DNA from: Phoebastria nigripes
Taxonomy: Eukaryota > Chordata > Aves > Procellariiformes > Diomedeidae
Direction of reading: 5' to 3'
Assembly (NCBI GenBank): GCA_035582835.1
Contig: JAYKAV010000778.1
Span: 2,953,860-3,017,859 of the forward strand
Length of the DNA: 64,000 nucleotides
Shown in pieces: positions 1 to 13,084 of the stretch. A program made the translations under genes and the position numbers. The notes beneath the pieces were generated by a model that saw nothing but the letters and a program-made list of their open reading frames with translations, ran no database searches and was not told the DNA's origin. Numbering within the stretch: the stretch's first letter is position 1; each line of letters begins with the position of its first letter.

Positions 1-3000
1 GGAAGGGTGAGTGGTATTTGAGGCAGAGAGTCTAGGAGGGTTTTGAGATGTGAACACCTGAGCTGTAAGCCTTTGCACATTGAGAAGGCTGTGGAGTTTT
101 GTATGGAGGTAGAAGTCAGGAGTGATCAATGGAGTTTTGGGTAAGTTCTTGTCCACCTCTGAGACACAGGAGTGCTGTTCTGAGTTTGTCACAAACCTGG
201 GAGCCACAGATCTTCCCATAATTGTTCAATGGCATCTACTTATTTTCCAAGATGCCAGCAAGAGTTTGAGAGGGAGGGCTTGTACCTACATCTGCACTTT
301 CTCCCTAAGTAGGAATGGGAGAATGGAGAAGGCCTAAAAGAAGAAACCTTTCTATTCTTGTTGCCCCTAGCATTGTTGGGTCAGTATTGCAAAGCGTATG
401 TCTTTTCTTCCCTGGCAGCACTTCTTATCCATGTCCTCTCCTTCGATGACAGTATCAGGAGATGCACAGGGCAGGATAAGGAAGAGATGACATCCATGTC
501 TCACTGCTGCTGTAGACTGCTGCCTGTGTTACTTATGCATTGAACCAACCCTGATTATTAATTCTTAAAGAGACTTTTGCTTGGTTACCTGAGGTACTTT
601 AGCAGTTACTTTCTTTTCGGTTGTCACGTATCTTTGCAGTTTAATGACTAATGGCTGCTCATATAGGCTAGTCCCAAACTGGACCAGATAAAACCACATC
701 AGGGTATTCATGCTATTTTTTCCCATTTAACGTTAAAGATGGAGTTCTCTTAGCCTGCTGCTCTTTAGAAGAGTGCATATTGATAAATGGCACTCTTATA
801 ATGCTTTCTGACAATAACAGTGCTTTTTGCCAATTTCTGCTGCCAATAATAATGACTGTCTGTTACAGCAAACAACTAATGAATGTCTCCAAATGACCTT
901 TTAGCAACTACTGGCAACATTAGCTACTCTGCAGCATTTTCACCTTCCCATGGAATTGCTGGTGTTTAATTTTGAGTGTGTAAAGGTAACTGACAACTGT
1001 TTATATGGTAGTTTGACATTGCTACTGCAACAGCTGGTCTAGTTCCGCAACTTATGACGAACACTTGGGGTTATATTGACAGATGACTTCTAGAGACAGG
1101 AGAAGTGCTTGCCTGTGTGCAAATTTCTCGCATAAAAGGCAACTAAAAAGCACAAAAGAGTTGTTCTTCATGGCTTCATGTTAGTACAGATGCTCCTGCA
1201 AGGCCTGGTGGCAGCGTTAGTTTCTAAGGGAGACAAAGAACATAGGCGAGCAGTTATGGCTGCTCTGAGCTTCATACAAGGTTTAATCAGTCTGCATCTC
1301 ATTCTTGAATTTATCATTTCTTTTAAAATACTTTAGGACTCTATCCAACGTATGTTAAGATGAAAAAGGGCAAGTCACAGTCAGTGCTGTTTCTCTACAT
1401 GCATAGCAGAGAAAAAGAAATTTCTTGCCGTGTGCTAAATTCCAAACTGACCAATCAATGTCGACTGTGTGTGGGCATTAGGGAATGAGCTTTAGAGGCT
1501 ACTGGATCACATGAAGATAATATTGTTCAAGATCCCTTGAAACAACCGCAAGTATACACCTTCCTAGAAAATACGACAAATAAGCTGAAGGGACTGAAGC
1601 TGGAATTGGGGAGTTAAAATTCCAGCTGAATGAAAGACTTCCTGCAGAGCCAGTTGATCCTTTGTATAACACAACTCTTTGTAACATAAATACTGCTTCT
1701 TTATCACATTAATTTTCTGCCCTGTGTACAGTGTGACCCCACTTTATTCCCAAGCACCTATGTGTAGCTTCCAACTCAAAATGAAAATGTGGTACAAACA
1801 TTTGAAGGTAAACAATAAGCTCCCTCAGATTTGAAGGAAAACAAACATCTCATTCTATTGTTTAGAGATCCTGCTCTCTTGAGGCTGATGTCAGAAGCTC
1901 ACTCGTCTTACTACCCTACATGTGTAATTAAAACTTAATATATGTGAAAAAGTGTGGTCAGATAATTAAAACTTAATAAACAAAACAAATGCTAACAATG
2001 GGGGTGTTGCAAAATAGGGTGCTCTATATGAAAATGTGGCAGTGGGAATTTGAAAATATACATCATTGCTGAAGTATAAATATTTGCATATAAATAATTC
2101 TCATGAACTTGTTTTTCTTAAGTATTTTAGTTATAAACAAGTGTTTCTTGTTAAATATTTTAAACTATAGGTTCTTTTTACATGGCAAATAAAGTAATGA
2201 TGTATAACTCTTCTTTAAATATTGTATTACTTCATTTGAAATGTATCCTCTACTAATAATATATAACTGTCACTTAGTTGCAGCAGACAGTGTCACAACT
2301 CTCACTAGTGTATTTGATTAGCAATGTTCCAGTAATATTTAAAATTAAAAGTTGAGGCAAAAAGAAGCCAGAAGAAGCGTGTGTGTTAATTTCATGGCTA
2401 CTTGAAAGTATTTGTCTTCCTGCTGCAGGTGCTGCAGCAAAAAGCAATGCTGAATTGCTGCTTGTTTCAAGATAGCGTTTTGGAGAATTACACCTACGAA
2501 TGGCAGCAAAATCAACAACCTAGAGGATATCTGGACAAGTTACCATGCAGAAATCAAACATGGCCATTATGAAGTGGTTCATGCTACTCTGGACAAATAA
2601 TTTCACATGGAAAAGATGACATTTTGATCCATTCGCAGAACATTTGAAAGTCAGCTGCATTGTTTCAAGCAGGATGAATTCAGATTCCTTCTGGCATGAA
2701 TACAGCTGAAATGTAGGAGTCATCTTGTAATGTATGGTAAGTATTCAACACAGCAGGCAAATAGGGATAACTTCTTTCAAGAGAGAATGTAGACACAAGA
2801 AAATAGCAGGATTCTGGCCACAACTGAAACATCATAGGAACCAGACTAGTGAAGAAAAACACTTGTAATGTGTTGAACATTTGAAGGAGGTAGTTGAAGG
2901 AGGTCGTAAAGAAAGCATTGAAGTATTTTAGGAAGTTCTTGAAACCTGGACTATTTAAGAGATACAGTATCAACTATTTAGGTATTTGTGCAACTGATGA

Positions 3001-3221
3001 TCTCTTCACATAGTTAATAAAACTATTCACATGTCAAAAGTTAACCATGTATATAAGTGCTTTCAGAGTAGAACTGAAGTAATCTCTATTAAGCAGCTGT
3101 TGCCATGTAACGTATTGTGATACTTGGTTTTAGGATGAAAGCATTCTGATGTAATCAGGAGAAAAAAATTGTTATGTGATTTTGGGCTGACAATCGTAAT
3201 GTATATTACAGCTTTTATATG
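1..3221. other. Non-coding DNA, no gene recognised
   Basis: AT-rich sequence with only short chance ORFs (under 100 codons). A GTGAGT donor-like hexamer at 7-12 and a GTAAGT at 139-144 occur, but neither has a convincing acceptor upstream inside the window. A 16-bp direct repeat (TAATTAAAACTTAATA) is at 1925-1940 and 1963-1978. Nothing else is assignable. Confidence 0.6.
1925..1978. repeat. 16-bp direct repeat pair
   Basis: TAATTAAAACTTAATA occurs at 1925-1940 and again at 1963-1978, 38 bases apart start to start. It is probably a local micro-duplication in AT-rich DNA. Confidence 0.7.
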
Positions 3222-3782
3222 TGTCCTGGTTTCGGCTGGGATAGAGTTAATTTTCTTCCTAGTAGCTGGTATAGTGCTGTTTTGGATTTAGTATGAGAAT
3301 AATGTTGATAACACACTGATGTTTTAGTTGTTGCTAAGTAGTGCTTATACTAGTCAAGGACTTTTCANNTTCCCATCCTCTGCCAGGTGCACAAGAAGCT
3401 GGAGGGAACATAGCCAGGACAGCTGACCCAAACTGGCCAACGGGGTATTCCATACCATGTGATGTCATGCTCAGTATATAAACTGGGGGAGTTGGCCGGG
3501 GAGCAGCGATCACTGCTTGGGGACTGGCTGGGCATTGGTCGGCGGGTGGTGAGCAATTGCATTGTGCATCTGCTTGCTTTGTATATTCTATTATTATTAT
3601 CATCATTATTATCATTATTACTATTTTACTTTATTTCAATTATTAAACTGTTCTTATCTCAACCCACAAGTTTTCTTACTTTTACTCTCCCGATTCTCTG
3701 CCCCATCCCACTGGAGGTGGGGGGAGTGAGTGAGTGAGTGGCTGTGTGGTGTTTAGTTGCTGGCTAGGGTTAAACCATGACA
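3222..3782 (+). mobile_element. Solo LTR of an avian ERVL-like retrovirus
   Basis: This 561-bp unit starts TGTCCTGGTTT and ends CCATGACA, so it has the TG...CA termini of retroviral LTRs. The flanking pentamers ATATG (3217-3221) and ATACG (3783-3787) form a 5-bp target duplication with one mismatch; 5 bp is usual for ERVL-type insertions. Inside are a TATATAAA box at 3475-3482, an ATTAAA polyadenylation signal at 3642-3647, an ATT/ATC-rich simple tract at about 3588-3633 and a GAGT repeat near 3724. No gag, pol or env sequence follows, so this is a solo LTR left by LTR-LTR recombination. The sequence matches my recollection of a widespread neoavian LTR; the exact family name needs a repeat library. 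Two Ns at 3368-3369 are assembly ambiguities. ORFs across the unit are meaningless. Confidence 0.9.
3475..3482 (+). promoter_or_regulatory. TATA box of the solo LTR (U3)
   Basis: TATATAAA lies just downstream of a TGATGTCA motif that resembles a CRE/AP-1 site, and about 165 bases upstream of the ATTAAA signal. This is the order expected of an LTR promoter. Activity today is unknown. Confidence 0.55.
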
Positions 3783-4707
3783 ATACGTTTGCAGTAATAC
3801 TAATTCTGTTGGTAATACATAGTCTATCATTCATCCTATTTTGATTCATTTGCTATTATCCCCATTGGTAAATTTGTACATGAAATGTAAGAGTTTTTCA
3901 GTTCTCTGCCCATTAAAATTAACACTAAAATCTGTATTGGTTTAAAGACCAGGATTTTACTTGAACATGACTTACTTATTAGCAATAGGGAAGTTACAGA
4001 ACCAGGAGGAGTATTTTCCTCAGTATTAGGTTGCATGGTATCAACACCATTCAAAGAGGAGTATAGAGAAGAGATGTTCTGTCTCAAAGTCAACCTAACA
4101 TGCAGGATAACTCTTACAAGTTTTCTTTTCCGTCATGTGAGGGAGAATGCCCTGTTAGCCTTTACTACAGGTTATAGGAAAGCTTTCCATCTTGTGATTC
4201 AGTGAGTTGCAGGAGCAGAGGAAGCGGCTATGTGACACAATTTACTTTCNATCTTGTTATTACCTTTCATTACAAAGAGATTGTAACTTTCACTTGCAAA
4301 ACTACTGCCTAGGTCAGTTCTTTAAAGACACGACACAGTGTGTTATTTAAGGCTAAGGCTAATCTGTGAAACACATGCATAATGCACAATCTGAAATTCA
4401 GTGCAACAAAAGTAAGACAAATCCTCGCGTACCAAGGAAGACACCTTATGCTTTACCACTAGCACAAATGACTGTGTAATTTGGAAGATGTACTACAGCT
4501 GTAACTCTGGTTCCATAGTATGGAAACAGACCTGGAAAGATCTATAAGCTTGAATTCAGTTTTACGTGACTGTACAGAACAGATGTGGCATGAGTGCTGA
4601 GAGTTTGAGTGGAATTTGAAAAGCCTTTTATACATTTGCACGTTGTAGCATGGGCTGCTCTGAACATCGGCTCTTGAAAGATGTTTTTCTGTTATTCTTT
4701 TTGGCAG
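3783..4707. other. Non-coding DNA between LTR and candidate exon
   Basis: Unassigned AT-rich sequence with one isolated N at 4250. If the exon at 4708 is real this would be its upstream intron. No upstream exon with a matching phase was found. Confidence 0.5.
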
Positions 4708-4819
4708 GGAGAGGAAAATATAATTGTGCCAGTGGATGGAGAAGGTTGGCTCTACAATGACAGAACCAGAATTCAGGGAGCACTGGTTTCCCAACTTCCC
4801 ACCAGCGCACTGGACACAG
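4708..4819 (+). CDS. Candidate internal exon (unidentified protein)
   Basis: A 112-nt segment is bounded by a pyrimidine-rich acceptor (TTCTTTTTGGCAG, ending at 4707) and a donor CACAG|GTTAGC at 4819/4820. Frame 1 is open throughout for 37 codons; a central stretch reads VPVDGEGWLYNDRTRIQG. It ends with one extra base (phase 1), and the segment starting at 5184 supplies the two bases that complete the codon. I do not recognise a domain or family, and no function is inferred. The antisense strand is also open here for 122 codons, which is a shadow or chance. Pseudo-exons with equally good sites are common in vertebrate DNA, so confidence is low. Confidence 0.3.
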
Positions 4820-5183
4820 GTTAGCATCCTGGCTTTTTATGCTGCTGGCTTCATAATCTGTCCGCAGTGGATGACACTTCAAATCCACAGCACAGGTCTT
4901 CACTAATTCACGAACGTGTAATAGACCTAAATTGTTATCCTGTGTAGGGAACAGTATAGTATAATTGAATCCTTAAAGTACTGCTTGGTTTGTGGAAGTT
5001 GTTCAAACACTTTTGCTGTAGTAATGTAAGGCAGCTATTGGGCATGGAAATCTCTTTCCCAAACACCAAAATTTAACAGCATTTTAAGTAATTAAAACCC
5101 AGTATTTTTAATGGTAAATTTTAGGTTGGTCTTACTATTGGACTAATATAAATCAAAGAACTGCCCCCTCTCTTTCCCCCAAG

Positions 5184-5212
5184 TCCCCGAAGAGGAAACT
5201 GAAAACCTTTGA
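5184..5212 (+). CDS. Candidate terminal coding exon ending in TGA
   Basis: A strong pyrimidine tract (about 5162-5180) ends in AAG at 5181-5183. The bases TC that follow complete the split codon from the donor at 4819, giving V, then P-E-E-E-T-E-N-L and a TGA stop at 5210-5212. An AATAAA signal is 38 bases further on. Acceptor, compatible phase, stop and poly(A) signal together resemble the last exon of a gene on the + strand. The coding part is only nine whole codons, so this is weak alone. The protein is not recognised. Confidence 0.27.
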
Positions 5213-5249
5213 TGTGATTTCTATTTGTAATGTAAAAAGCAAATTCCTG

Positions 5250-5255
5250 AATAAA
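5250..5255 (+). terminator. AATAAA polyadenylation signal (candidate)
   Basis: A canonical AATAAA stands 38 bases after the TGA at 5210-5212. The hexamer is frequent by chance in AT-rich DNA, so its value depends on the two candidate exons upstream. Confidence 0.25.
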
Positions 5256-7211
5256 ATGGCTTTTAGTGTTGTGGTGCACAATATAAGAAAGCATGCTGTA
5301 AATTAATTATTCTTTGTAGACTACATTATTATGAGACTGAGATAAGCCTTGACCTTTGATGCATTCATTTGCGTAATACAGCATAGAGTACCACGCCATT
5401 GTGTATTTTTCAAAAATATTTTATTGTGTGAGTTTTAATTGCAAACATATTCTTGATATTATTTGTTAGACTAAAGTAGTACTGAGTACAATCTATCTCT
5501 TAATACTCATTGGCTTTTGACACTTGAAAGACAATTAAGAGTAGAATTGGATATTGAGAGCACTAGATGTTGATCATAAAAAGTCCACAGAAACATTATG
5601 TTCAACTGTCACACCATTGTTTGGTTTTTTTTTTTCTGTTAGAAGAGGCCAACATGAGTTAATCACTGAAGTAATGTATGCAAAACCCCAAATATTACCT
5701 GTTTGGCAGATTATGTAAATATGAATTCAGTCTCATAATTTTCTAAAGATCAGCAAATTCAAAATGGTGACTAGTGTCTATGGGGTTTTTTAGTTAGTCT
5801 CAAAAATATTTCTTTAGATAATACTTTCCTTTTTCTGCCTGGGTATTTAAGTGCCTAGCTCATCAAATGCTTAAATAGAGAAATTCCTACAGAATAAAAG
5901 GTTAACATTAATTTTCAATTTAAAGCTCTCTTTCTTCTCCAAATCCAAAATAGAAGCACAGTTATACTTGTAGGGTCTAATCTGCTTGTTAATCTACATG
6001 ACTGACCTTAACAGAGGTGAGGTATGCAATGACGTTTTTATTTGGTATGTGCAGACAGAATGAAAACAGTTAAGAAATATTGTTTATTAGTAGGATATTT
6101 TAAATACAGATAGTAAAATGGTATGCTAGACTGCCTTCTTGGCAAATTACTACAATGGACAGATGGTTTTTCATTATCTGTTGTACAGAAATACAAGGCT
6201 TGCAACGGTGTGTTTTGTATTGATGCTTATTCATCTGTGAGAGAGTAATTTTCAGGCTGCTTGTCCAGAAAACATTCTAAATCTTCCTTTGCATCTGCAG
6301 AACATCTGCTTAAACTAGGATTGTCAATGTCGGTATTTTATTGCTAGTAAGCTACAGGCTGTCTTAATGTCTTCCCAAAGCCAAAGAAATGAGTATAAAA
6401 TAGGATTTCAGGGCTGGGATCCAGGGTTTACTGTCTAGATGCATTCTTCACTTTGTATGCAGTGTAAAATCTTACTCAATACCCTTTCTACTTCTGGTAA
6501 CATATGGTCTCAACAATTAGCACAGAAAAAAGCAATTTCTCTTTGTAACAGTTTACAAATGGTGGCGAAAAGATACATTTAGTTTAGATATTTATGTAAC
6601 CAATATGTTTGATGGCAAGAAAAATTGTAAACAATAAGAGGCCACGTTATAAACATCTTGGTGGGATGCATGCCTCAGTTAATTACTCTAAAGAGGGAAG
6701 CAGAGGATTTCACATCTAGAAAATTTAAAATTTTTGAACATATAAATTACAGTCTCTATTTCAAAGCCTCAGTATGGAAGTTGCAGTAAATAACAAGGTG
6801 CATTTTTCAGCTCCTTTAGGTACTCAATATTTCATTAATTCTTTATGTGCTGATATGATTGTTGTTTTCCTCCAATTATCCCACCCCTCGTTGTTGACTT
6901 CCACTCTGTCTGATGTCTGTTGGAAGCATAAGCCAATGTATTAAGTTTTGAGGGCACATAGGAAACAGCAGATGAGCACTATCCATAACATAAGAGATTT
7001 CAATGAACTAAAAGTACTAGATGGTTTTTACAGTCTTTCATTTTTTTCTCATGCCTCTTGGGTCCGTTGCTTCTAGAGATATTCCTGCTGGCTTGCTGAG
7101 ATCTGAAAATTTACTACCAGAGAGCAGGTATATGGCAAACACAGTCATTCACATTCACAGGCAGTACCATGAACAAAAACCCCCACTGTTTTAAAGTCTT
7201 CTGAAGACCAA
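5256..7211. other. Non-coding DNA, nothing recognised
   Basis: AT-rich single-copy-looking sequence with short T runs and no credible ORF, repeat family or RNA gene. Confidence 0.6.
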
Positions 7212-7234
7212 TTTTTTTTTTTTCTTTTTCTTTT

Positions 7235-7270
<36 letters not shown>
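7212..7270. repeat. 59-bp poly(T) tract with interspersed C
   Basis: An almost pure T run contains three single Cs spaced about six bases apart. Lysine-rich ORFs read from the complementary strand are artefacts of this tract. No attached retroposed body was recognised. Confidence 0.85.
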
Positions 7271-7271
<1 letters not shown>

Positions 7272-10200
7272 GTAAGCCCTTACTATTGGGATGAACGCTT
7301 TGGAAAAAGCAAAAGATTTTGCACATTTAGTCAAATTGATTACAGTAACATTCATTCCACCAGCATAAAATGTCAACTGTCTTGCTTTCATTCAGGTAAA
7401 GAACAGAGCACTCAAACAACAAGGGCAATATATGTAAGTGCAAAGTCTCAAACCAGTTTTGTGTAGTATGTGCAATGTACATAACAAAGCTTACACGTAT
7501 GTACACAGTATTCTGATAGGACTCTCATTAGATTTGGGTAAAAAGCAATTTTTGTGTCCCACAGAGCTTTGGGAATTAATAAATGCTCCAGTTATCTAAG
7601 TTCTGATAAAGGAAGATGCTGAGTAAATGCCTGGAGTTACTGACATGTAAATGTAGTGCTGAAGGTTCAGATTCAAGTTCTGAAGGAAACCATTCTGTTT
7701 TGCTTAATCCAAATCTGGGAAGTGAATCCACCTCTCTTACATCCTAGATGAGAATCCTAGCCGTCAGATACGGGATCAATATTTGAGGCCAGTAGCAATG
7801 GCCAGATTTAATACCAAAGTTTTTTAAATAACTGAAGAGACAAGTTTGAGAAAGGCAACCACTGGTGAAGCTAATGTTTATAGTATTTCCAGGGACTGTA
7901 GAAAACTCAGGGTAAGTCTTTCTGAATTAGACACAGGTATCCCATATGTGTGTGAGGATACCAGTTATTATATAGTCTTTTTAACCTTGGTCATTTCATA
8001 CTGTCACTTCTACTGTGAGAGATACTGAAGATTATTAGAAATGTTGTTAACTGTACCATGCTGTAATGTGAATGTAGTTTGTCCATACGTTTTAGCGCAT
8101 CACTGAATATGTCTGTATTCTATTTCCCAAAAAGGGGAAATATTTTTGCAGCTTGATTACTTCACCTTCTCAATTCTTTTGGATTTGGATAATTTCAATA
8201 TGAGGTTAATCCTAATCTCATCATTTCAGTGAGAACTTAATGAATTATGAATTATAAACCGTCACGGATGTGAGTAAATGTCATCCTTGCCCTCTAAAGG
8301 CAAACTTGAGATAGAGGTCTGTATTTCTGTAAGTGCTGTCTATTGGGTTAATTCTGCTTTCATCAAAATCAGTGGTTAAAATTCTTCTGCTTGTTCAGTA
8401 AGAGCAGTGCTTGGGCACTGATGACTGATTCAGAAAATCCTGGGCATAAAATTTAACTGACTTTTCCCAAATCTCAAAGCAGTTCATGTATGCATTCAAG
8501 TCATTTTATGAACAACAACACCCTCACAAACTTACTTAGAATGGAGAAATGCATTAGAAGTGACATAATCATTCAAATGTTTTTATCAATTCTTGCTGAC
8601 ATTAAGCAGAAGTGGCTTAACAGAATGGAGCATAAAAGAAGAATGAAATTTTTCAAACACACAAATGGCAGTTCTGTGTCTGAGTCTCATTGACTTTGGA
8701 TAGGAGCTGAATGGAGCTGACCTTTGTGCCTTTGAAAGTAAAAGACCAAGGACGAGATTTGCAGAGACCCGTGTGTGACAGGTAATGAGGGAATACTAAT
8801 AGGTATGGGAAACTGTTGATGGGTCTGAAGATGAAGGCAACTTGACTGATATCCTTGCTTTATTGTGACATTCTAACTTTCTGACTGAAAATGCTGCTTC
8901 TGAGGGTCACCTTTTCCTGGCATCATGTTTTTTTTCTATTTGATTTGATGTCTTTCTAAGATGTTTCACAGTGGACAAAAGTGAATGAGTAATTTACCAT
9001 GTAATAGGATGTCTGTAATTCAGTGCTTACCTCCCCCCTGGCCCCACCCGTGATCTTGTTCCTTTGTCTTCCTCCTCATGTTGAAGTTAATTTTGTTTAA
9101 GGTGCAGGGTGAACAATATTCAGACATTACTAACATTTTAATGCAGAAAGTTTCAAAAGCTCTATTTTTGGGATATGTATGTTGTGTGTGTAGGTGCATA
9201 AGAACTTGTGAACGTAATCATTGCACAAAATCACTTATGTGGCGTTATGTAAAATCCCTAATCTCTCATAAAAGAATCATGTAAGCCATTTTCTTTTATT
9301 GTACCATTTTAAAATTAAACATAAACATAACTCTTCACAAAAAGAGATGACTCGCCATTACCTGGAGTTCTGAGATGTGTTGTTCAAGTATATATTCAGC
9401 CTATGAGTTTCCATTTGCCGCATGCACTTGAATACAGAAACTTCCTTTTTCTCCATTTGCTGACCTTCACTCATATGTAACATTTAATATCATAAAGAAG
9501 TGATACAAGCTTTTCTCAGTCAGTATTCTGAAGTTGCTGAGGTCAGATTCCTAGAGTATTTGGAAACATCATCATAAAGATTACGTGTAGTTAGATGTTA
9601 AGATGAAGTAGTCTTATTTATCCACACAAAGTAAAGAATGTGATGGTGCTACAAACTGGATACTGGAGCCACCAGCTAGAAAAGGTAATGATTCTGCCTA
9701 GTAGCTGTTTTGCTTTAACTCTTCATTGAGCATGATTACAAGGAATCTAGGTGTTAACTGTTTCTGATACGTGGATGATATGAAGGGAATCAAGACCATT
9801 AAGGCATTATAGGAGGAGATGGTGTTTGTCTCTGTGTACCCAGCTGTCCTAATTTTTTTATTAGAAAAGGTTTAGTTACCATCTTAGAATTTTGTTTCAT
9901 AGTATGTCCTGATACGGGGCAGTGAGACAGCCCTTAGGCTGTAATTATGTCTCTGCTTTGTTCAGAAAATTCTGGTCAGCATGTGCTGGAATTTAAACCA
10001 GTTGTGTACATGTATTAAGATACAGTCTTCAGTGAGGTGCTCATATTGTTCAACAAGGTCACTACATTGTCTGGAAGAACAGCTATATATAGGGGCAACA
10101 ATAAAGTAGTTCTGTGATATTACTTTTAAGTGAGGCCCACATCCCTAAAAGTTGCTCTAATGTAGTGGTTTTTCAGATGTAAATTTGTAAGTCACAAAAA

Positions 10201-12982
10201 CACTGTAGTCATTTCTACTCTAGGTTAGATTCAAAACTTTGATTTGAAACACTTCCCTGTGCTTGTGGGCCATCCAGGTTCCAGAATAATGTCCATTAAT
10301 GTAGTTGTTTCTGTGTGTCCAGTTCTTTTATCTACACTGAAATTTTTCCTCCTATATTCTAGACATGAGTAAACTTCATTGCCTTTATTTTAAAGTTTAA
10401 GGTAAAACATTCTGAAAGTGTTATTTTTTTATTTCTCCCTATAAACTTCACACACTTGTTTCTCTTCTGTTTTCTCCTTTCAAAACATAGGGCAAGTATA
10501 AATTTATTTTGGGACATGTATTACTAAGACATACCTAATTACGCTGCTTACCTTTGATGCTCCTTATTTTGCATAAGCATTGGCATTCGGGTCTAATGTG
10601 AGGAAGTGAATTATAGGTATTGGTTGCAGTAGTGAAGCTGTTCTGATTGAATGATGAATTCCCTGATGTGTTTTTCACTGTTCACTTTGTTACCTGGAGA
10701 TGGAAAAGCAAATGACTACTAAAATAGCTAGTTTAGTCAGTGCTTCTTTTGGGTGAATAGTGTACTGTAGCTCATACGTGTATGTGCAAGGCCACAAATA
10801 CAAAAGATGTGTTTCTGGATTTGTGTTTTGAGTTAACCTCCTGAACAAAGCCCTGAATATGCTTTCATAGATGCTCTGTGTTTCGTTTACTCTAGCCTTG
10901 ATCCACTTGAAAAGAATCTAGTTCAAGAATATATTTCTTGGATTCATTTTCAAAGAAAAACTTCAGTTTTCACAGATGGTATTTCCTAAGTGTGTAAACT
11001 GAGAGTTCTGACAATGCTTGGCGCTGTGACTGCCACAGCTGGTGAAAGCTTCTTGAACCCACTTCACCTCGAGCCCAGTGTTGTTCTGTGGTTACTTAGC
11101 GAGGTGACTTTTCATTTAGGATGAAAGGATGGCTTCCCTTTTTCAGTTGCAGACATTGTGTACATTTTAGAAGCTGATGCACGGATACTATCTTTGCTCT
11201 TAAAGAACAAGGAAAGGTTCATCACCTTCCCACAAAAATTCCAGAATCATCATACAGACAGATTTATTAAATGTTGAGAATAGCGCTAGGTGTAGTTGGA
11301 TAATTTGAAAGGAATCTGTATTGTACTTTATCTTACATGTATTAATTTAGATGTGATATTTATCTCTTTGAGGTAAGATTGAACATATTGTGAAGAAAAG
11401 GGGAAAAGAAACCAACCCTTCGTTTGGTTCTTCTCTACTTTCCAATTGGTAAATCTGTGGTAATTCTGTCTAAAATGTGTAGGAAAAAATAATGGGAAAT
11501 CATTAGAACAAGAGAATCAGTTCAGTCAGTCTGCTGAAAGTTTAGGATTCATAACTTAGGATACTATTTTCAAAATTGTAAATGATAACTGTAGATGATT
11601 ATGTAAACTAGATCAGATTAGGGTTTTTTCATTTTGAGAAGGCTTGACTGAATTCCACCTTCACACTGTGTGTTTCAGTGGATGTTGCTGTTGAGCAAAA
11701 ATAGTCACTATTCAGATCTGAGCTTTTCTATCTATTGATTAAAATGATCTCTTCTACCTATCTCGATTCAGCATGGACTTTTAATTTCTCTGCGAACTTT
11801 TCTCCTGTGCTGAGGGTTTAGTTATATATATCTTCCCTTTACAAAGAATATTGCCTTCCACATCTTAATTTGGTCAAGGATCAGCTTGTAAGCATGTGGA
11901 ATGAAACCATTCAACCACACACACTTTGCATCTTAGCAGAAAGCAACCTTTTTCCAGGGAATATTTTCAAAATTCTAGGGAATATTTTTAAAAATTTCAA
12001 ATAGAAGAAAGAACCAATAACAAAAAGTAGATGAATAAATGAGTGTTCTACTGTACTACTTCATTGAAAATAAGCATTAGGTTTCTTTTCTAATACTATA
12101 TCTAGTTTTACAGCCTGAATCAGCATCTGTTTCTAAAGAAAGTTTGAATATGATTTTGGTTTAATGTTACTTTTGTTAAGGTCTGAGTCTACAGCTCGGC
12201 AGTGCATTCTGTAGAAGGATAGCAGATCTGAATTCCAGTAGCTAAAAGGGTGAACTGACTGCTTTCATTTGTCATTTAAGGAATAAAATAAAAGATCTTG
12301 AGGAATGGCAACCTTTGTAAAATGAAAATTTAACTTATGCTCTGAACAGAGGCAGTATCAAGTATTTTAATTTTTCTGTTGGATGTATGAAAGTTCCTTA
12401 GAAAGCTATTGCTATCTATGGATTACAGCATGAGGAGATTAAATTTGTAGTTGCCATATGTGATTTAATATTGCTTTAAATGTTGTGATCCTCAAAAAAG
12501 TATGTTGCAGAACTCATCATAAGCTGAACATTAGAGAGACTTCCTAAATGAAGGTGGTAGTTACCCAGCAATTTCCTTCTGTGTTAATTGGAATAAACAG
12601 CTCATCAAGCCAACCTGAAATTTTAAGGTAATGACATTGCTCCTTATGGATGTTTTCTCAGCATGATGTGTATAGCCTTGTGGTTATTAGTACAGCAGAT
12701 AACTGAGTTTTCTTGACACTTATTCCAGCTATTTGCTCTGCTGGAATTTTACAGATACATATTAATGCCAAGCACTATACCACCATGAGAATGTCCTTGA
12801 CAAATTAGCCTGCTGAGNCTGCATATAAAAGGAAGTCTATCAACTGATTTCATCTTAGTTCTGTAATCTTAAATTTCGTGTTATTTGCACCAGATTGTTC
12901 TGGAACATAAGGATGTTAAGACAGTGTTGGATCAAGTGAAAATTAGTAAGATTTTTTTTCTATCTCCCTGACAGTAGATTTG
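7271..12982. other. Non-coding DNA, nothing recognised
   Basis: About 5.7 kb of AT-rich sequence with only chance ORFs. A 21-bp imperfect tandem duplication (AGGGAATATTTT...) is at 11956-11997, and an isolated N is near 12819. A short minus-strand pseudo-exon with a good acceptor and a CAAAG|GTAAGC donor is near 10541-10582. No transposable element is recognisable. Confidence 0.55.
11956..11997. repeat. 21-bp imperfect tandem duplication
   Basis: Two adjacent units both begin AGGGAATATTTT and differ by a few substitutions in their A/T-rich second half. Probably replication slippage. Confidence 0.6.
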
Positions 12983-13084
12983 GGGTTGGTTGTTTGGTTT
13001 TTNTTGTTGTTGTTGTTGTTTTGTTTTTTGTTTTTTGTTTTTTGGGTTTTTTTTTTGTGTGTTGTTGTTGTTTTTTATTTTTCC
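12983..13084. repeat. G/T-rich low-complexity block
   Basis: GTT trinucleotide repeats grade into a 7-bp GTTTTTT unit (about three copies), then GTT again and T-rich sequence. One N is at 13003. Read from the other strand this gives spurious Asn/Lys/Gln-rich ORFs. Confidence 0.8.

Noticed and set aside
1..140. Possible exon ending at GG|GTAAGT near 138
   Set aside because: Open frame is short, no pyrimidine-rich acceptor precedes it, and its phase does not fit the candidate exon at 4708.
2437..2571. Strong acceptor followed by 40-odd open codons
   Set aside because: No acceptable donor follows and the frame ends at a TGA with no poly(A) signal close by; other frames look equally plausible.
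3334..3737. ORFs of 65-93 codons inside the first LTR
   Set aside because: They lie wholly within a recognised solo LTR, run over simple repeats and Ns and match no protein.
7114..7391. Lysine-rich ORFs
   Set aside because: Generated by the T tract at 7212-7270 read from the other strand.
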